Part shown: one piece after another, positions 9,080-18,356 of the stretch
Layout: each line of letters begins with the position of its first letter
How positions within the stretch are numbered: the first letter of the stretch is position 1
NCBI GenBank assembly: GCA_948602995.1
Contig: CAPEBR010000001.1
Span: 62,001 to 126,000 of the forward strand
DNA length: 64,000 nucleotides
Origin: an uncultured Dorea sp.
GTDB taxonomy: Bacteria; Bacillota; Clostridia; Lachnospirales; Lachnospiraceae
Direction: 5' to 3'
Notes under the pieces: model-generated
Seen by the model: only the letters and a program-made list of their open reading frames with translations
Database searches by the model: none
Told to the model about the DNA's origin: nothing
Translations under genes and position numbers: made by a program

Positions 9080-9820
9080 CTATGAATACTTTACCATCTC
9101 TTTCTTTAATCTCTGCATAATCTTCTTTTCAAGCCTGGAAATGTATGACTGGGAGATACCAAGGATGTCCGCCACCTCCTTCTGCGTCTTCTCCTCCCCG
9201 TCAGGCGTCCCCAGACCGAACCGCATGCGTATAATCATCCGTTCCCTGCCAGACAGCCGGTTAATTGCCTTAATGAGAATCTTCCGCTCCGCCTCCTGCT
9301 CAATATCCCTGTAGATCGTATCCTCCTCCGTTCCCAGAATATCCGACAGAAGGAGCTCATTCCCGTCCCAGTCCACATTCAGCGGCTCGTCGATAGACAC
9401 CTCCATCTTTGTCTTATTATTCCGTCTCAAATACATAAGAATCTCGTTTTCAATACACCTTGAAGCATATGTGGCAAGCTTGATGTTCTTATTTGGATTA
9501 AATGTATTAATCGCCTTAATTAATCCAATTGTGCCGATGGAAATCAAATCCTCCACTCCGACTCCCGTATTGTCAAACTTCTTGGCTATGTATACTACAA
9601 GGCGGAGATTGTGTTCAATCAGAAGCTTTTTTGCCTGTTCATCCTCCTCCGTTCCCAGCTCCTCAATCACGGCTGCCTCCTCGTCTGTCTCAAGAGGCGC
9701 CGGCAGGATCTCTGAGCCTCCGATATAATGGATGTCCTTTCTGTCCGGAAATAACAGTGTTCTGAAATCCGGTACAACTTTTAATTTAAACTGATGTGGC
9801 ACTGCAACTTTTATTACCAT
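9080..9820 (-). CDS. sigE: RNA polymerase sigma factor, mother-cell-specific pro-sigma-E
   Basis: The 246-aa protein matches pro-sigma-E: a hydrophobic/basic N-terminal pro-region, then DLISIGTIGLIKAINTFNP, KLATYASRCIENEILMYLRR, VDWDGNELLLSDILGTEED and ISQSYISRLEKKI. The pro-region is removed by SpoIIGA after the SpoIIR signal from the forespore, switching on early mother-cell genes such as the cotJ operon. AGGAGG lies 8-9 nt upstream of the ATG. It is 11 bp behind spoIIGA, as in all spoIIG operons. Confidence 0.97.
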   Translation of the reverse strand: MVIKVAVPHQFKLKVVPDFRTLLFPDRKDIHYIGGSEILPAPLETDEEAAVIEELGTEEDEQAKKLLIEHNLRLVVYIAKKFDNTGVGVEDLISIGTIGLIKAINTFNPNKNIKLATYASRCIENEILMYLRRNNKTKMEVSIDEPLNVDWDGNELLLSDILGTEEDTIYRDIEQEAERKILIKAINRLSGRERMIIRMRFGLGTPDGEEKTQKEVADILGISQSYISRLEKKIMQRLKKEMVKYS

Positions 9821-9831
9821 AAATAAACCTC

Positions 9832-10698
9832 CTATAATAAGTCAGGATTCAAAAGCATCTCATAATCATCCTCTGTTATATACTCTTCACATACCGCGAC
9901 CACCGGATTTTCAATCTGCACCACCGGATTTCCAGGTACATACAGGGCATCCAGCATCACTGCCGGCATCACGCCCTCCGCCCTGCCTACAGAATGATAG
10001 GGAATATACCAGAATCCGCTCTGCCATAAACCATCCTCTTTCCTGCTGCTGTCATGTTTTAAGTCCTCTTCTTTTAAGCTGTAATCTCTGCCTCCTGCTT
10101 CTGTCAGTGACGGAAGGCATATTCCAAGTGCTCCGGCTGCCCTGGCGGAAATAATACTGACTGATTTTCCTGTCACCGGATCCCGAAGCCTGTTCCCTGT
10201 ATCTACCAGTGCCTCCGTCTCATACTCGCGCCCTTTCCTCAGAAGCCTGACCTGACAGTATCTCGCATTTCTCTCTGCAAAACAGGTCAGCAGCCTCCAT
10301 ATTCCAAGACTTAAGGAATACCCCAGAACCGCAAGTGCAAAAAACAGGCTTCCCGTTCTAACATACTGGCGGAAATGCTCCATTACCCCGCCCAGTAAAA
10401 ATCCGTTTATGTAAAGTAACAGAAGGGCTTTTAGAAATGTCCTGTCCCAGCCGGCTCCAAGCCCTGTTTTAATCATTAGAACATTTAAAACTGTGTGGAA
10501 TAGCAGAATCCTGACAAAAGCCCCAATTCCAGGAATCAACATAACAATGCATGTGCACAATGCCCCAAGTGCCGCCCCGAGGCAGATCCTTCCATGCGTG
10601 GCAGGACACTTAAGTATCTGACGGACAAGACGCAGCAGAAGATAATTCATCGTAAAATTCACGAGAAAAAATGCGTCTATATACAATTCATAGTACAC
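9832..10698 (-). CDS. spoIIGA: Sporulation sigma-E factor-processing protease SpoIIGA
   Basis: 288 aa. The N-terminal half has about five transmembrane segments (residues 5-25, 38-60, 66-80, 88-108, 118-138); the C-terminal half is the aspartic-protease domain with ALVDTGNRLRDP, catalytic Asp at about 166. It sits in the sporulation septum membrane and cleaves pro-sigma-E. Translation starts at GTG 10698 (M-Y-Y-E-L-Y in the family), with AAGGTGG only 3-4 nt before it; no in-frame ATG lies nearby. It is the first gene of the spoIIG operon and is preceded by a Spo0A box. Confidence 0.95.
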   Translation of the reverse strand: MYYELYIDAFFLVNFTMNYLLLRLVRQILKCPATHGRICLGAALGALCTCIVMLIPGIGAFVRILLFHTVLNVLMIKTGLGAGWDRTFLKALLLLYINGFLLGGVMEHFRQYVRTGSLFFALAVLGYSLSLGIWRLLTCFAERNARYCQVRLLRKGREYETEALVDTGNRLRDPVTGKSVSIISARAAGALGICLPSLTEAGGRDYSLKEEDLKHDSSRKEDGLWQSGFWYIPYHSVGRAEGVMPAVMLDALYVPGNPVVQIENPVVAVCEEYITEDDYEMLLNPDLL

Positions 10699-10741
10699 GT
10701 TCCACCTTCTTCCGTCTTAAATGGTTTTGATGATGAAATTT

Positions 10742-10810
10742 ATTATACGAGGATTCAGACAAGGAATTTGTCAGATGCTGTGAGAAAACTCAAGGTTTAT
10801 TTCGACAAAA
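10742..10810 (-). promoter_or_regulatory. spoIIG promoter with Spo0A boxes
   Basis: On the minus strand a perfect 0A box TTTTGTCGAAA lies at 10800-10810. Downstream is CTGACA (10769-10774), a 21-bp spacer and TATAAT (10742-10747), with a weaker box-like TTGTCTGAA (10753-10761) between. Spo0A-P-activated spoIIG of Bacillus subtilis also has an unusually long spacer and 0A boxes, so the arrangement is what one expects. The upstream box overlaps the T-run of the ftsZ terminator. Confidence 0.65.
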
Positions 10811-10837
10811 AAGGGACACATCTCTGTGCCCCAAAAA
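10806..10837 (-). terminator. Intrinsic terminator of the dcw operon after ftsZ
   Basis: On the minus strand GGGGCACA-GAGA-TGTGTCCC is followed by TTTTTTG. It separates ftsZ from the spoIIG promoter. Confidence 0.8.
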
Positions 10838-10899
10838 GCGATGCAACTGCTCAGTACTTTCACAAAATGTGCAGACCTACTGAGTAATTACGAAACTAT

Positions 10900-12129
10900 T
10901 TACTTTCTAAAGAAATCCGGTATTTTGATTGACTGCTCTTTTACACGGGCTGTTGGCGTCTTTGGAACCTCAAGTGAGGGGGCTGTACCGCCTACAGTTC
11001 TCCTTGGCATCTGTGTCGTCTGTGTACCGGCCTTGGAAGGAGCCATGCCAATATCAAGCTTTGGTACCTTTGCCGTCTGTTTTGATACGGACGGACGGTC
11101 ATAGCCTGCTGCCGTCTCTGCAGTCACTCCTGGCCTCTGGCTCTCAAGTCTTGACTTCAGCTTGGACGCACTTCCGCCCACATTATGAAGCCCTGTGGCA
11201 ATCACTGTAATCGTCGCCTCGTCAGTATGAGAATCATCATACATGGCGCCAAAAATAATATTCGCCTGCTCGCCTGCCAGTTCCTGTACATACTCTGCCG
11301 CATCTGACGCATCCATAAGAGTAATATCCCCGGATACATTAATAATAACATGGGACGCTCCTGCAATCGTCGTCTCAAGAAGCGGACTTGCAACTGCCTG
11401 TTTCACAGCCTCCAGCGCCTTATCATCACCACGGCCCTGTCCGATTCCGATATGTGCAATTCCCTTGTCCGTCATAACCGTCTGTACATCGGCAAAATCG
11501 AGGTTGATCAGTGAAGGTACATTAATCAGATCCGTAATGCCCTGAATACCCTGCTGCAGAACCTCGTCCGCCTTCTTAAGCGCCTCCGGCATAGTGGTAC
11601 GCCTGTCCACAACCTCCAGCAGCTTGTCATTTGGAATCACGATCAGAGTGTCTACACTCTCCTTCAGCTTTTCAATCCCTGTAAGGGCGTTCGTCATACG
11701 TGTCTTAGATTCAAAACGGAAGGGCTTGGTCACTACACCAACCGTAAGGGCGCCAAGTCCCTTGGCAATCCGTGCAACAACCGGAGTGGCGCCTGTTCCA
11801 GTACCGCCTCCCATACCACATGTGACAAATACCATATCCGCGCCTTTCAGCGCCGCAGATACCTCTTCTGAGCTCTCTTCTGCCGCTTTTTCTCCAACCT
11901 CGGGTCTTGCTCCCGCACCAAGACCTTTCGTAATCTTCTCACCAATCTGCATAAGTGTCGGAGCCTTACTGAGCTGCAAGGCCTGCTTATCTGTATTAAT
12001 CGCTATAAATTCCACACCGGCAATCTGTTCATCTATCATTCGGTTTACAGCATTATTACCGCCGCCGCCTACTCCTACAACAATTATCTTAGCCGCCGCT
12101 TCTGATTCATTCGTTTTAATTTCTAGCAA
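10900..12129 (-). CDS. ftsZ: Cell division protein FtsZ
   Basis: 409 aa. Tubulin-like GTPase that forms the division ring. Visible are VGVGGGGNNAVNRM at the N-terminus, the tubulin signature GGGTGTG at about 107-113, NLDFADV, and the C-terminal binding peptide IKIPDFFRK after a linker rich in Pro/Thr. The open frame extends 35 codons upstream, but there is no family similarity there; TTG at 12129 has AAAGGAGGAG 6-7 nt before it and puts the protein in register with other FtsZ. A TTG start for ftsZ is uncommon. A separate promoter lies in the 132-bp gap behind ftsQ. ftsA is not present beside it. Confidence 0.96.
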   Translation of the reverse strand: MLEIKTNESEAAAKIIVVGVGGGGNNAVNRMIDEQIAGVEFIAINTDKQALQLSKAPTLMQIGEKITKGLGAGARPEVGEKAAEESSEEVSAALKGADMVFVTCGMGGGTGTGATPVVARIAKGLGALTVGVVTKPFRFESKTRMTNALTGIEKLKESVDTLIVIPNDKLLEVVDRRTTMPEALKKADEVLQQGIQGITDLINVPSLINLDFADVQTVMTDKGIAHIGIGQGRGDDKALEAVKQAVASPLLETTIAGASHVIINVSGDITLMDASDAAEYVQELAGEQANIIFGAMYDDSHTDEATITVIATGLHNVGGSASKLKSRLESQRPGVTAETAAGYDRPSVSKQTAKVPKLDIGMAPSKAGTQTTQMPRRTVGGTAPSLEVPKTPTARVKEQSIKIPDFFRK

Positions 12130-12213
12130 GGGTTTCTCCTCCTTTGTTATCCTTATTATATACTCATACATCCCATGTACCGGAAGATGCAAGCTCTCCG
12201 CCATATATACTAT

Positions 12214-12242
12214 ATAATATAGACTTTTGTCCAAAATATCAA
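12214..12242 (-). promoter_or_regulatory. Likely sigma-A promoter of ftsZ
   Basis: On the minus strand TTGATA (12237-12242), 17 bp, TATTAT (12214-12219), within the ftsQ-ftsZ gap. It would let ftsZ be expressed apart from the rest of the dcw operon. Confidence 0.6.
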
Positions 12243-12261
12243 TAGAATTCGTCCATTTTTC

Positions 12262-13032
12262 TTAATTTTCTTCGGTTTTTTCACCAATATCAAAGGTAAT
12301 GGTTTCCCGTCCCTCGGCATAATTCTCCAGGTGCAGGGTTCCTTCCTTTCCTTCCAGCTCCTCAATAATCGGAGCAATCTGCGCAATCTTTTCTGAAGTC
12401 ACATTATTCCCGACTGATACACATATTTTTTCAACATATATGTATATTCTGTTGTTTTTACAAACAATTTTTTCGATCGGCATCTGATACTTCCTCAACT
12501 CCTGCGATGCCTCAAGAATCTCTCCAAACAGCCTGGAATTCCCACTCTCGATCTGACTGTACAGCCCGGTATCGCCCGCATCAATCCCTTCTACCCTGGG
12601 GATTCCCTTTATGTGCTTCTTATCCTTGCTGACAATCAGTCCTTCCTTATCAAAATATGAATAGCTGTCTCCTTCAGGCAGATACCCTACAATCTGCTTT
12701 TCCTTCACTTCCACCTTAACTACCCAGGGCGGTCCCATCCGGACGCGCATACTCTCAATACACGGAAGATTCTTTCCGTAACCAAGGACATATCTGGCAC
12801 AGACATAAATGCTGTTCACCGAATACTTGTCGCTCTGTATCGCCTCCGCGATCTGCTCATCCGGGCAGTAGGTATTCCCGCTGATCTCAATCCGCTGAAT
12901 ATGAAACAGCAGGAGCACCGTAAGCACTATAATCAGTAACCCGAGCAGAAGCACAAAAAATGCATAGAGCTTATGTCCCTTCTTCTTTCTTCTGCGTGGC
13001 TGCTCCCCGTAAGGATATCCTTCCCTCGCCAT
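12262..13032 (-). CDS. ftsQ: Cell division protein FtsQ/DivIB
   Basis: 256 aa. Short basic cytoplasmic tail (RRRKKKGHK), one transmembrane helix at about 25-46, then a POTRA domain that begins IQRIEISGNTYCPDEQI and a beta domain. FtsQ/DivIB joins FtsL and FtsB in the divisome. GGGGGAG lies 5 nt upstream of the ATG. The C-terminus (NYAEGRETITFDIGEKTEEN) is short compared with E. coli but normal for Clostridia. It follows ftsW by about 100 bp; murG and murB, which stand here in Bacillus, are missing. Confidence 0.9.
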   Translation of the reverse strand: MAREGYPYGEQPRRRKKKGHKLYAFFVLLLGLLIIVLTVLLLFHIQRIEISGNTYCPDEQIAEAIQSDKYSVNSIYVCARYVLGYGKNLPCIESMRVRMGPPWVVKVEVKEKQIVGYLPEGDSYSYFDKEGLIVSKDKKHIKGIPRVEGIDAGDTGLYSQIESGNSRLFGEILEASQELRKYQMPIEKIVCKNNRIYIYVEKICVSVGNNVTSEKIAQIAPIIEELEGKEGTLHLENYAEGRETITFDIGEKTEEN

Positions 13033-13136
13033 CCATACTCCCCCTATCCCCAGAACGGCTGACTATATTAGTAACTGTCCGCTCCATTTCAAATTGCCTC
13101 CGGCAATGGAATTTTTATACTCCTGCATCATCTGTA

Positions 13137-14216
13137 TTATACCATTCTTGATACACTTAAGACAAGCCCCATTTCAATTAGAAGAAATACGACTGAGGTT
13201 CCTCCGTAGCTAACGAAGGGCAGCGTGATTCCCGTATTGGGAATGGTGTTCGTGACCACCGCTATATTCAGAATCACCTGTATCATCATATGAGCCATGG
13301 CTCCTGACGCAATCAAGGCTCCAAAAAGATCCTTGGCCCGGGTGGCAATGATAAAAAAACGCCAGATCAGAATTAAGAACAGGATCATCAGAAAGCCTGC
13401 GCCAAAGAGGCCCAGCTCCTCACAGACAATGGAAAAAATCATATCATTCTGTGCCTCTGGAACAAAGCCCAGCTTCTGTACACTTGCTCCAAGCCCTCTC
13501 CCGAACAGTCCTCCAGAACCTATGGCATAGAGACCCTGGAGCGTCTGGTAGCCCTTTTCAAAATTTTCCGGATTCCGCCATATTTCCAGTCGCTCCAGAC
13601 GATAGCTCTCCAGTGCCAGAAAGACCGTCATAAATCCGATACCAAGAGCCCCCATTACAATAAACTGCCCGTATTTCGGGCTGGCCACAAACACAAGGAC
13701 CACACCAATGCCAAGGATAATGATGGCTGTACTTAAGTTGCTTGCACCCACAAGTCCAACAATGGGGAGAATAGATACCATAACCAGAAACATTGTCTTC
13801 ATCTTCCCCATATCCTTTGCCCTGTTCGTCACAAGCACTGCCAGAAACAGAATTACCGCCACCTTTGCAAACTCTGAAGGCTGAAAAGAAAGCGGGCCCA
13901 AAGACAGCCATCTTTTGGACCCGTTATACTCCTCTCCTACGAACATAACTGCAAGAGACAAAACCAGTGCAATCAGATACCCCAAAATGGCAACAGATTT
14001 CCACACATGGTAATCCATCTCTGCCACAAAAAACATACATGCAATTCCAAGGCTGGTAGCAAAGATCTGTTTCTTCAAGTAGTAAAATGAATCATGGAAC
14101 TTAATCTCTCCGTTATAAGTACTTGTACTGTATAAAATCACGAGACCCATAATAATCAGAAGTCCCAGCGCGGTAAGAAGTGTGTAGTCATATCTTCCCT
14201 TTTTCTGCTTACTCAA
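13137..14216 (-). CDS. ftsW: SEDS peptidoglycan glycosyltransferase FtsW/SpoVE
   Basis: About 359 aa with ten transmembrane segments. SEDS landmarks: STSTYNG after helix 1, GSKRWLSLGPLSFQPSEFAK, GYQTLQGLYAIGSGGLFGRGLG, QNDMIFSIVCEELG and NTGITLPFVSYGGTS. It polymerises lipid II at the septum with the partner PBPs upstream. The frame can start at GTG 14228, but there AAGGA touches the start; the TTG at 14216 has AAGGAG 11 nt upstream and is preferred, with modest certainty. It follows murD by 15 bp or less. A second SEDS gene lies at 24058-25218, so one may serve division and the other sporulation or elongation. Confidence 0.93.
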   Translation of the reverse strand: MSKQKKGRYDYTLLTALGLLIIMGLVILYSTSTYNGEIKFHDSFYYLKKQIFATSLGIACMFFVAEMDYHVWKSVAILGYLIALVLSLAVMFVGEEYNGSKRWLSLGPLSFQPSEFAKVAVILFLAVLVTNRAKDMGKMKTMFLVMVSILPIVGLVGASNLSTAIIILGIGVVLVFVASPKYGQFIVMGALGIGFMTVFLALESYRLERLEIWRNPENFEKGYQTLQGLYAIGSGGLFGRGLGASVQKLGFVPEAQNDMIFSIVCEELGLFGAGFLMILFLILIWRFFIIATRAKDLFGALIASGAMAHMMIQVILNIAVVTNTIPNTGITLPFVSYGGTSVVFLLIEMGLVLSVSRMV

Positions 14217-14231
14217 TCTTTTATGCACTCC

Positions 14232-15587
14232 TTATAAGGAATTTACAATTTCTTTAAACTTCTCTCCACGTACCTCATAATTAGGGAACATGCCCCAGCT
14301 TGCACATGCCGGGGATAACAGCACCGCATCCCCCGGCACTGCCTCATCTGCCGCCATACGGACTGCCTCCTCGAATGTATCCGAATATACATACTCATGA
14401 AAACCACACGTCTCTGCATCAGCCGCAATCTTCTCCCTGGTCGCGCCCATAAGAATCAGCTTCTTCACCTTCCCGTCAAAGCTTCTGATCCACTCCGTAT
14501 ACTCTGACTCCTTATCATAGCCGCCGCCAAGGAGCACTGTCGGGCGGTTCATCGCCTGGATTCCCTTAATTGCTGCATCCGGATTCGTTCCCTTAGAATC
14601 ATTATAGTACACCACGCCACGCTTTTCCGCAACATACTCAATCCGGTGCTCCACACCCCGAAATGCAAGAACCGTCTTTTGGATCTGGTCCATCGGTACA
14701 CCATACACAGCCGCCATCATAACAGCTGCCATTACATTTTCATAATTGTGCATGCCGAGAATCTGAAGGTCGCCGGTCCTGCACACAAGAATCTCCTCCG
14801 GGTTTTTATAAACGATCTTTTCCCCGTCAAGATAGATGCCTCTTTCTAGTTTACGCCGGCTGCTGAAATATAGAACCTGACACTTCAGATTCTTTGCGAA
14901 TTCCCGCATAATCTTTTCTTCATAATTCAAAATGCAGAAATCCCCCTCCCTCTGATTACGGGCAATGTTTTCCTTTGCAGCAATATAGGCCTCCATTGTA
15001 TGGTGCCTGTTCAAATGATCCGGCGTATAGTTTAAAATCGCACTTACCTTCGGCCGGAAGTCTTTGATACTCTCTAACTGGAAGCTGCTCATCTCTGCAA
15101 CTGCAACAGAACTCCCCTTCATCTGTCCTGCTGCAACTGTATACGGGTTCCCTATGTTCCCGACCACAAACACATCTTCTCCCCGGTAATCCTTCATAAT
15201 CTCGCCAAGAAGCGTTGTGGTTGTTGTCTTTCCGTTCGTCCCGGTAATAGCGAGAACATCTCCCTTCCCGTATTCATAGGCAAGCTCCACCTCCCCCACA
15301 ACCGGTATATTCCTCTCATGCATCCTTTTTATCACCAGAAGATCCGTCGGCACCCCCGGGCTTAGCACAACAAGCTGCAGGCTGTCAAGCTCCTCCTCAG
15401 GGAATGCCCCTGCCACAATCTGTATATCCTTATATTCTCCAAGCTGCTCTTTTACCTTTCCGGTATCAAGCTGTTCATTTCCATCATAAAGAATGACGTC
15501 TGCCTTTTGTTCCTTAAGAAGCCTGACCGCTCCGATTCCGCTGATACCGGCCCCGAATACAAGCACCTTTCTTCCTGTCACTTCCAT
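14232..15587 (-). CDS. murD: UDP-N-acetylmuramoylalanine--D-glutamate ligase
   Basis: 451 aa. Adds D-Glu to UDP-MurNAc-L-Ala in the cytoplasm. Shown by the Rossmann start GRKVLVFGAGISGIGAVRLL, the ATP loop GTNGKTTTTTLLG, YTPDHLNRH, GVEHRIEYV and DSKGTNPDA. The frame is open 38 codons further upstream into mraY, but ATG 15587 has AGGAGG 6 nt before it and gives the canonical N-terminus. It follows mraY by 29 bp. murE and murF are not in this cluster. Confidence 0.96.
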   Translation of the reverse strand: MEVTGRKVLVFGAGISGIGAVRLLKEQKADVILYDGNEQLDTGKVKEQLGEYKDIQIVAGAFPEEELDSLQLVVLSPGVPTDLLVIKRMHERNIPVVGEVELAYEYGKGDVLAITGTNGKTTTTTLLGEIMKDYRGEDVFVVGNIGNPYTVAAGQMKGSSVAVAEMSSFQLESIKDFRPKVSAILNYTPDHLNRHHTMEAYIAAKENIARNQREGDFCILNYEEKIMREFAKNLKCQVLYFSSRRKLERGIYLDGEKIVYKNPEEILVCRTGDLQILGMHNYENVMAAVMMAAVYGVPMDQIQKTVLAFRGVEHRIEYVAEKRGVVYYNDSKGTNPDAAIKGIQAMNRPTVLLGGGYDKESEYTEWIRSFDGKVKKLILMGATREKIAADAETCGFHEYVYSDTFEEAVRMAADEAVPGDAVLLSPACASWGMFPNYEVRGEKFKEIVNSL

Positions 15588-15616
15588 ATTCTTCCTCCTG
15601 GATTTACGTATTCTTT

Positions 15617-16573
15617 CTACATTGCCATCAGTGCAACCAGGCAGAGGATCGCCGTAATAATGGAAAACACGGCAACCACTCTCGTCTCTGACCATCCGCA
15701 CAGCTCAAAGTGATGATGGATCGGCGCCATCTTAAAGATTCTCTTTCCGCCTGTCTTTTTAAAATACGTTACCTGTATCATAACAGACAATACCTCCACC
15801 AGATAAATCAGTCCCACAATCAGAATAAACACCGGCATCTGAAGCATATATGCCGTTGACGCCACGAATCCGCCAAGGGCAAGGGATCCCGTATCTCCCA
15901 TAAATACACTTGCAGGATACACATTAAACAAAAGAAATCCCAGAAGCGCACCCACCACCGCACAGGTCACCGGCTCTATGCCGCTTTTTGTCCCGATTGC
16001 AACTACTGTAAAAAAGGTGGCTACCAGCACCGTAACACTGGATGCCAGCCCGTCTAACCCATCGGTAAAATTCGTACCATTCACAGTTCCGATCACCGCG
16101 AAAAAGAGAAGAGGGATGGCAAGCCACCCGATGTCCAGATATTTTCCGCCGGAGAATGGAATCAGCATTGCCAGGGATACATCTGTAAACCTAATGAGAT
16201 AAAAGGCGAAGATTGCCGTCACCACAATCTGAAGCGCCATCTTCTGCATGGGGAACAGACCGTCCGAACGCTTCAGGACCACCTTGAGATAGTCATCCAG
16301 AAATCCGATCAGCCCAAACCCGAGGGTCACGAACAGAATCGGGATAATCTTCGGATAATCACGAATATAAAACACAGATGTTACCACTACGCTAAGCAGA
16401 ATGATCACGCCACCCATAGTGGGCGTACCTGCCTTTTTAAGATGGGACTTTACGCCTTCCTCACGTTCCGTCTGTCCCATCTTAAGCCTTCTTAACACCG
16501 GAATGATCACCGGCCCCATCACAACACTTAATACAAATGCAATAATCACCGGAATAAATACTGTATAATCCAT
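15617..16573 (-). CDS. mraY: Phospho-N-acetylmuramoyl-pentapeptide transferase
   Basis: 318 aa, ten transmembrane helices. Makes lipid I by moving phospho-MurNAc-pentapeptide to undecaprenyl phosphate. Landmarks: KAGTPTMGGVIILLS, FLDDYLKVV (Asp-Asp pair), NFTDGLDGLA, GFLLFNVYPASVFMGDTGSLALGG and PIHHHFELCGWSE. GAGGTGG precedes the ATG at 16573. It sits between the two PBP genes and murD as in Bacillus, apart from the missing murE. Confidence 0.97.
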   Translation of the reverse strand: MDYTVFIPVIIAFVLSVVMGPVIIPVLRRLKMGQTEREEGVKSHLKKAGTPTMGGVIILLSVVVTSVFYIRDYPKIIPILFVTLGFGLIGFLDDYLKVVLKRSDGLFPMQKMALQIVVTAIFAFYLIRFTDVSLAMLIPFSGGKYLDIGWLAIPLLFFAVIGTVNGTNFTDGLDGLASSVTVLVATFFTVVAIGTKSGIEPVTCAVVGALLGFLLFNVYPASVFMGDTGSLALGGFVASTAYMLQMPVFILIVGLIYLVEVLSVMIQVTYFKKTGGKRIFKMAPIHHHFELCGWSETRVVAVFSIITAILCLVALMAM

Positions 16574-16631
16574 AATCCACCTCTTTGTCTCTTTTGTTAA
16601 CTTATCGAATAGTTACAGTATACTTTATTTT

Positions 16632-18356
16632 TTAGTCTTTTTCAATGCCAAGATAAGGGAATATATTTTCAAAAATATCTCTGACCACTGGCGCGGCGAT
16701 GGTTCCCCCGTAATAGATTCCCTGGGGGTTGTAGATCACACACATTCCCAGCACCTGTGGATCATCTGCAGGGGCAAATCCGATAAAAGAGGAGATATAC
16801 TTATTGGCACTTCTTGGAAGTGTCTGGGATGTTGCAGTCTTTCCGCCTATGTGATAGCCTTCAAGGAAGGCATTCTTTCCAGATCCTTCTGCCACAACAC
16901 TTTCCAAAAGCTTCTGCATCGTCTCAGACGTTTCTTTTGAAACAATCCGTTTTCCTTCCTTATAAGAAAATTTCTCCACCTCTTTCCCCTCCTTGTCAAG
17001 CACGCGCACGCCAAAATGAGGTGTTACCCTCGTCCCCCCATTTACAAGGGAACTCATCGTTGCCGCCATCTGCATGGGAGTCACCTGAAAGGACTGTCCG
17101 AAGCTTATGGTTGCAAGCTCCACCTGCCCGATATTCTCTTCCTTATGCATAATGGTTGCTGCTTCCCCCGGAAGATCCACGCCTGTCATGCCCATTAGCC
17201 CAAACTGTCTGAAATAATCACAAAACTTTTTTACGCCGAGACGCAGCCCGATCTCTATGAATACCGGATTACAGGAATTCTGAATTCCCTGGACAAAGGT
17301 TTCTGCCCCGTGCCCGCCCACCTTGTGGCAGCGGATCTTCCGGTCATCCACAATCCGGTATCCGGGGCAGCTGAACTGGTCTGTCAGAGAGACCACCCCC
17401 TCCTCCAGGCATGCAGATGCAGTGATTACCTTAAAGGTTGAGCCAGGCTCATAGGTATCATTAATGCATCCATTCCTCCACATCTGATTCAGAGCATCCT
17501 GCTTCTTTTCATCAGAAAGAGTATCCTCATCCACACCGGTATTCAGAGTGAACGGCTCATTCAGATTGAATTCCGGCACATTAACCATGGCGATAATTTC
17601 ACCGTTTTTCGGATTCATAAGCAGGATCGCCACCTTATCTGCCTGCTTTTCCTCCATTACCTTCTCTGCCATCTGCTGGGCATACATCTGAATATTGTAG
17701 TCAATGCTAATCTGGAGGGAGTTTCCTGCCACCGGCTCAACCCGGTCTTCTGCCACCCCGTCAAGCTCTACACCTCTTGCATCTGTAGTCGTAAGAATCG
17801 TGCCATTGGTTCCCCTCAGATAATCCTCGTATTTCACTTCCAGGCCAATGATCCCCTGGTTATCTCCCCCTGTGAATCCAAGAACCTTTGACGCAAGCTC
17901 ATTATATGGATAGTAACGCCGGAAATCCTCATCTACCTTTACTCCGTCAAGCTCCAGATTCCGGATAGCGTCCCCTGTCTCCTTCTCCACATTCGTCTTG
18001 ATACGCTCCATGGAGGATACCTTCTCTACCCGTTTTCTGACTTCCTCCTCATCCATCTCAAGTATTTTGGAAAGCTCTGCCACTACTCTGTCCGGATCTG
18101 TGATCTGGCTGTGTATAACCGATATGGTGCATACCGTCTTATTAGTAGCCAGCACCGTTCCGTTTACATCCACAATCTCTCCCCTCGCCGCCTTGATCTT
18201 ACGCTCCCTCTCGTGGAGATCCTCTGCCTTCTTCTGATAATATTCTGCATCAAAAACCATCAGATAGAAAAGCCTTCCTACAAGTCCAAGGATGACTGCC
18301 ACTGCACAGACGAATACAACAAGCATTTTCTTCTTATTATATGTTTTATTCTTCAT
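16632..18356 (-). CDS. Class B penicillin-binding protein, SpoVD-like, with altered KTG motif
   Basis: 574 aa. One N-terminal transmembrane helix (about 11-32), a dimerisation domain (RGEIVDVNGTVLATN, then RYYPYNELASKVLGF), and the transpeptidase domain with S306-T-F-K309, S361-C-N363 and K506-T-A508. The third motif is KTG in nearly all PBPs; here the glycine is alanine (codon GCA at 16833-16835). There is no PASTA domain. By position, second of two PBP genes behind ftsL, it corresponds to spoVD, which makes the spore cortex in B. subtilis, but that role is inference. Expression may be controlled by hairpins just upstream. The weak GAGG ribosome site is 11 nt before the ATG. Confidence 0.85.
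   Translation of the reverse strand: MKNKTYNKKKMLVVFVCAVAVILGLVGRLFYLMVFDAEYYQKKAEDLHERERKIKAARGEIVDVNGTVLATNKTVCTISVIHSQITDPDRVVAELSKILEMDEEEVRKRVEKVSSMERIKTNVEKETGDAIRNLELDGVKVDEDFRRYYPYNELASKVLGFTGGDNQGIIGLEVKYEDYLRGTNGTILTTTDARGVELDGVAEDRVEPVAGNSLQISIDYNIQMYAQQMAEKVMEEKQADKVAILLMNPKNGEIIAMVNVPEFNLNEPFTLNTGVDEDTLSDEKKQDALNQMWRNGCINDTYEPGSTFKVITASACLEEGVVSLTDQFSCPGYRIVDDRKIRCHKVGGHGAETFVQGIQNSCNPVFIEIGLRLGVKKFCDYFRQFGLMGMTGVDLPGEAATIMHKEENIGQVELATISFGQSFQVTPMQMAATMSSLVNGGTRVTPHFGVRVLDKEGKEVEKFSYKEGKRIVSKETSETMQKLLESVVAEGSGKNAFLEGYHIGGKTATSQTLPRSANKYISSFIGFAPADDPQVLGMCVIYNPQGIYYGGTIAAPVVRDIFENIFPYLGIEKD

Noticed and set aside
11594..12217. A 207-aa plus-strand frame opposite ftsZ
   Set aside because: Low-complexity Ser/Thr/Pro/Ala composition typical of the antisense of a conserved gene.
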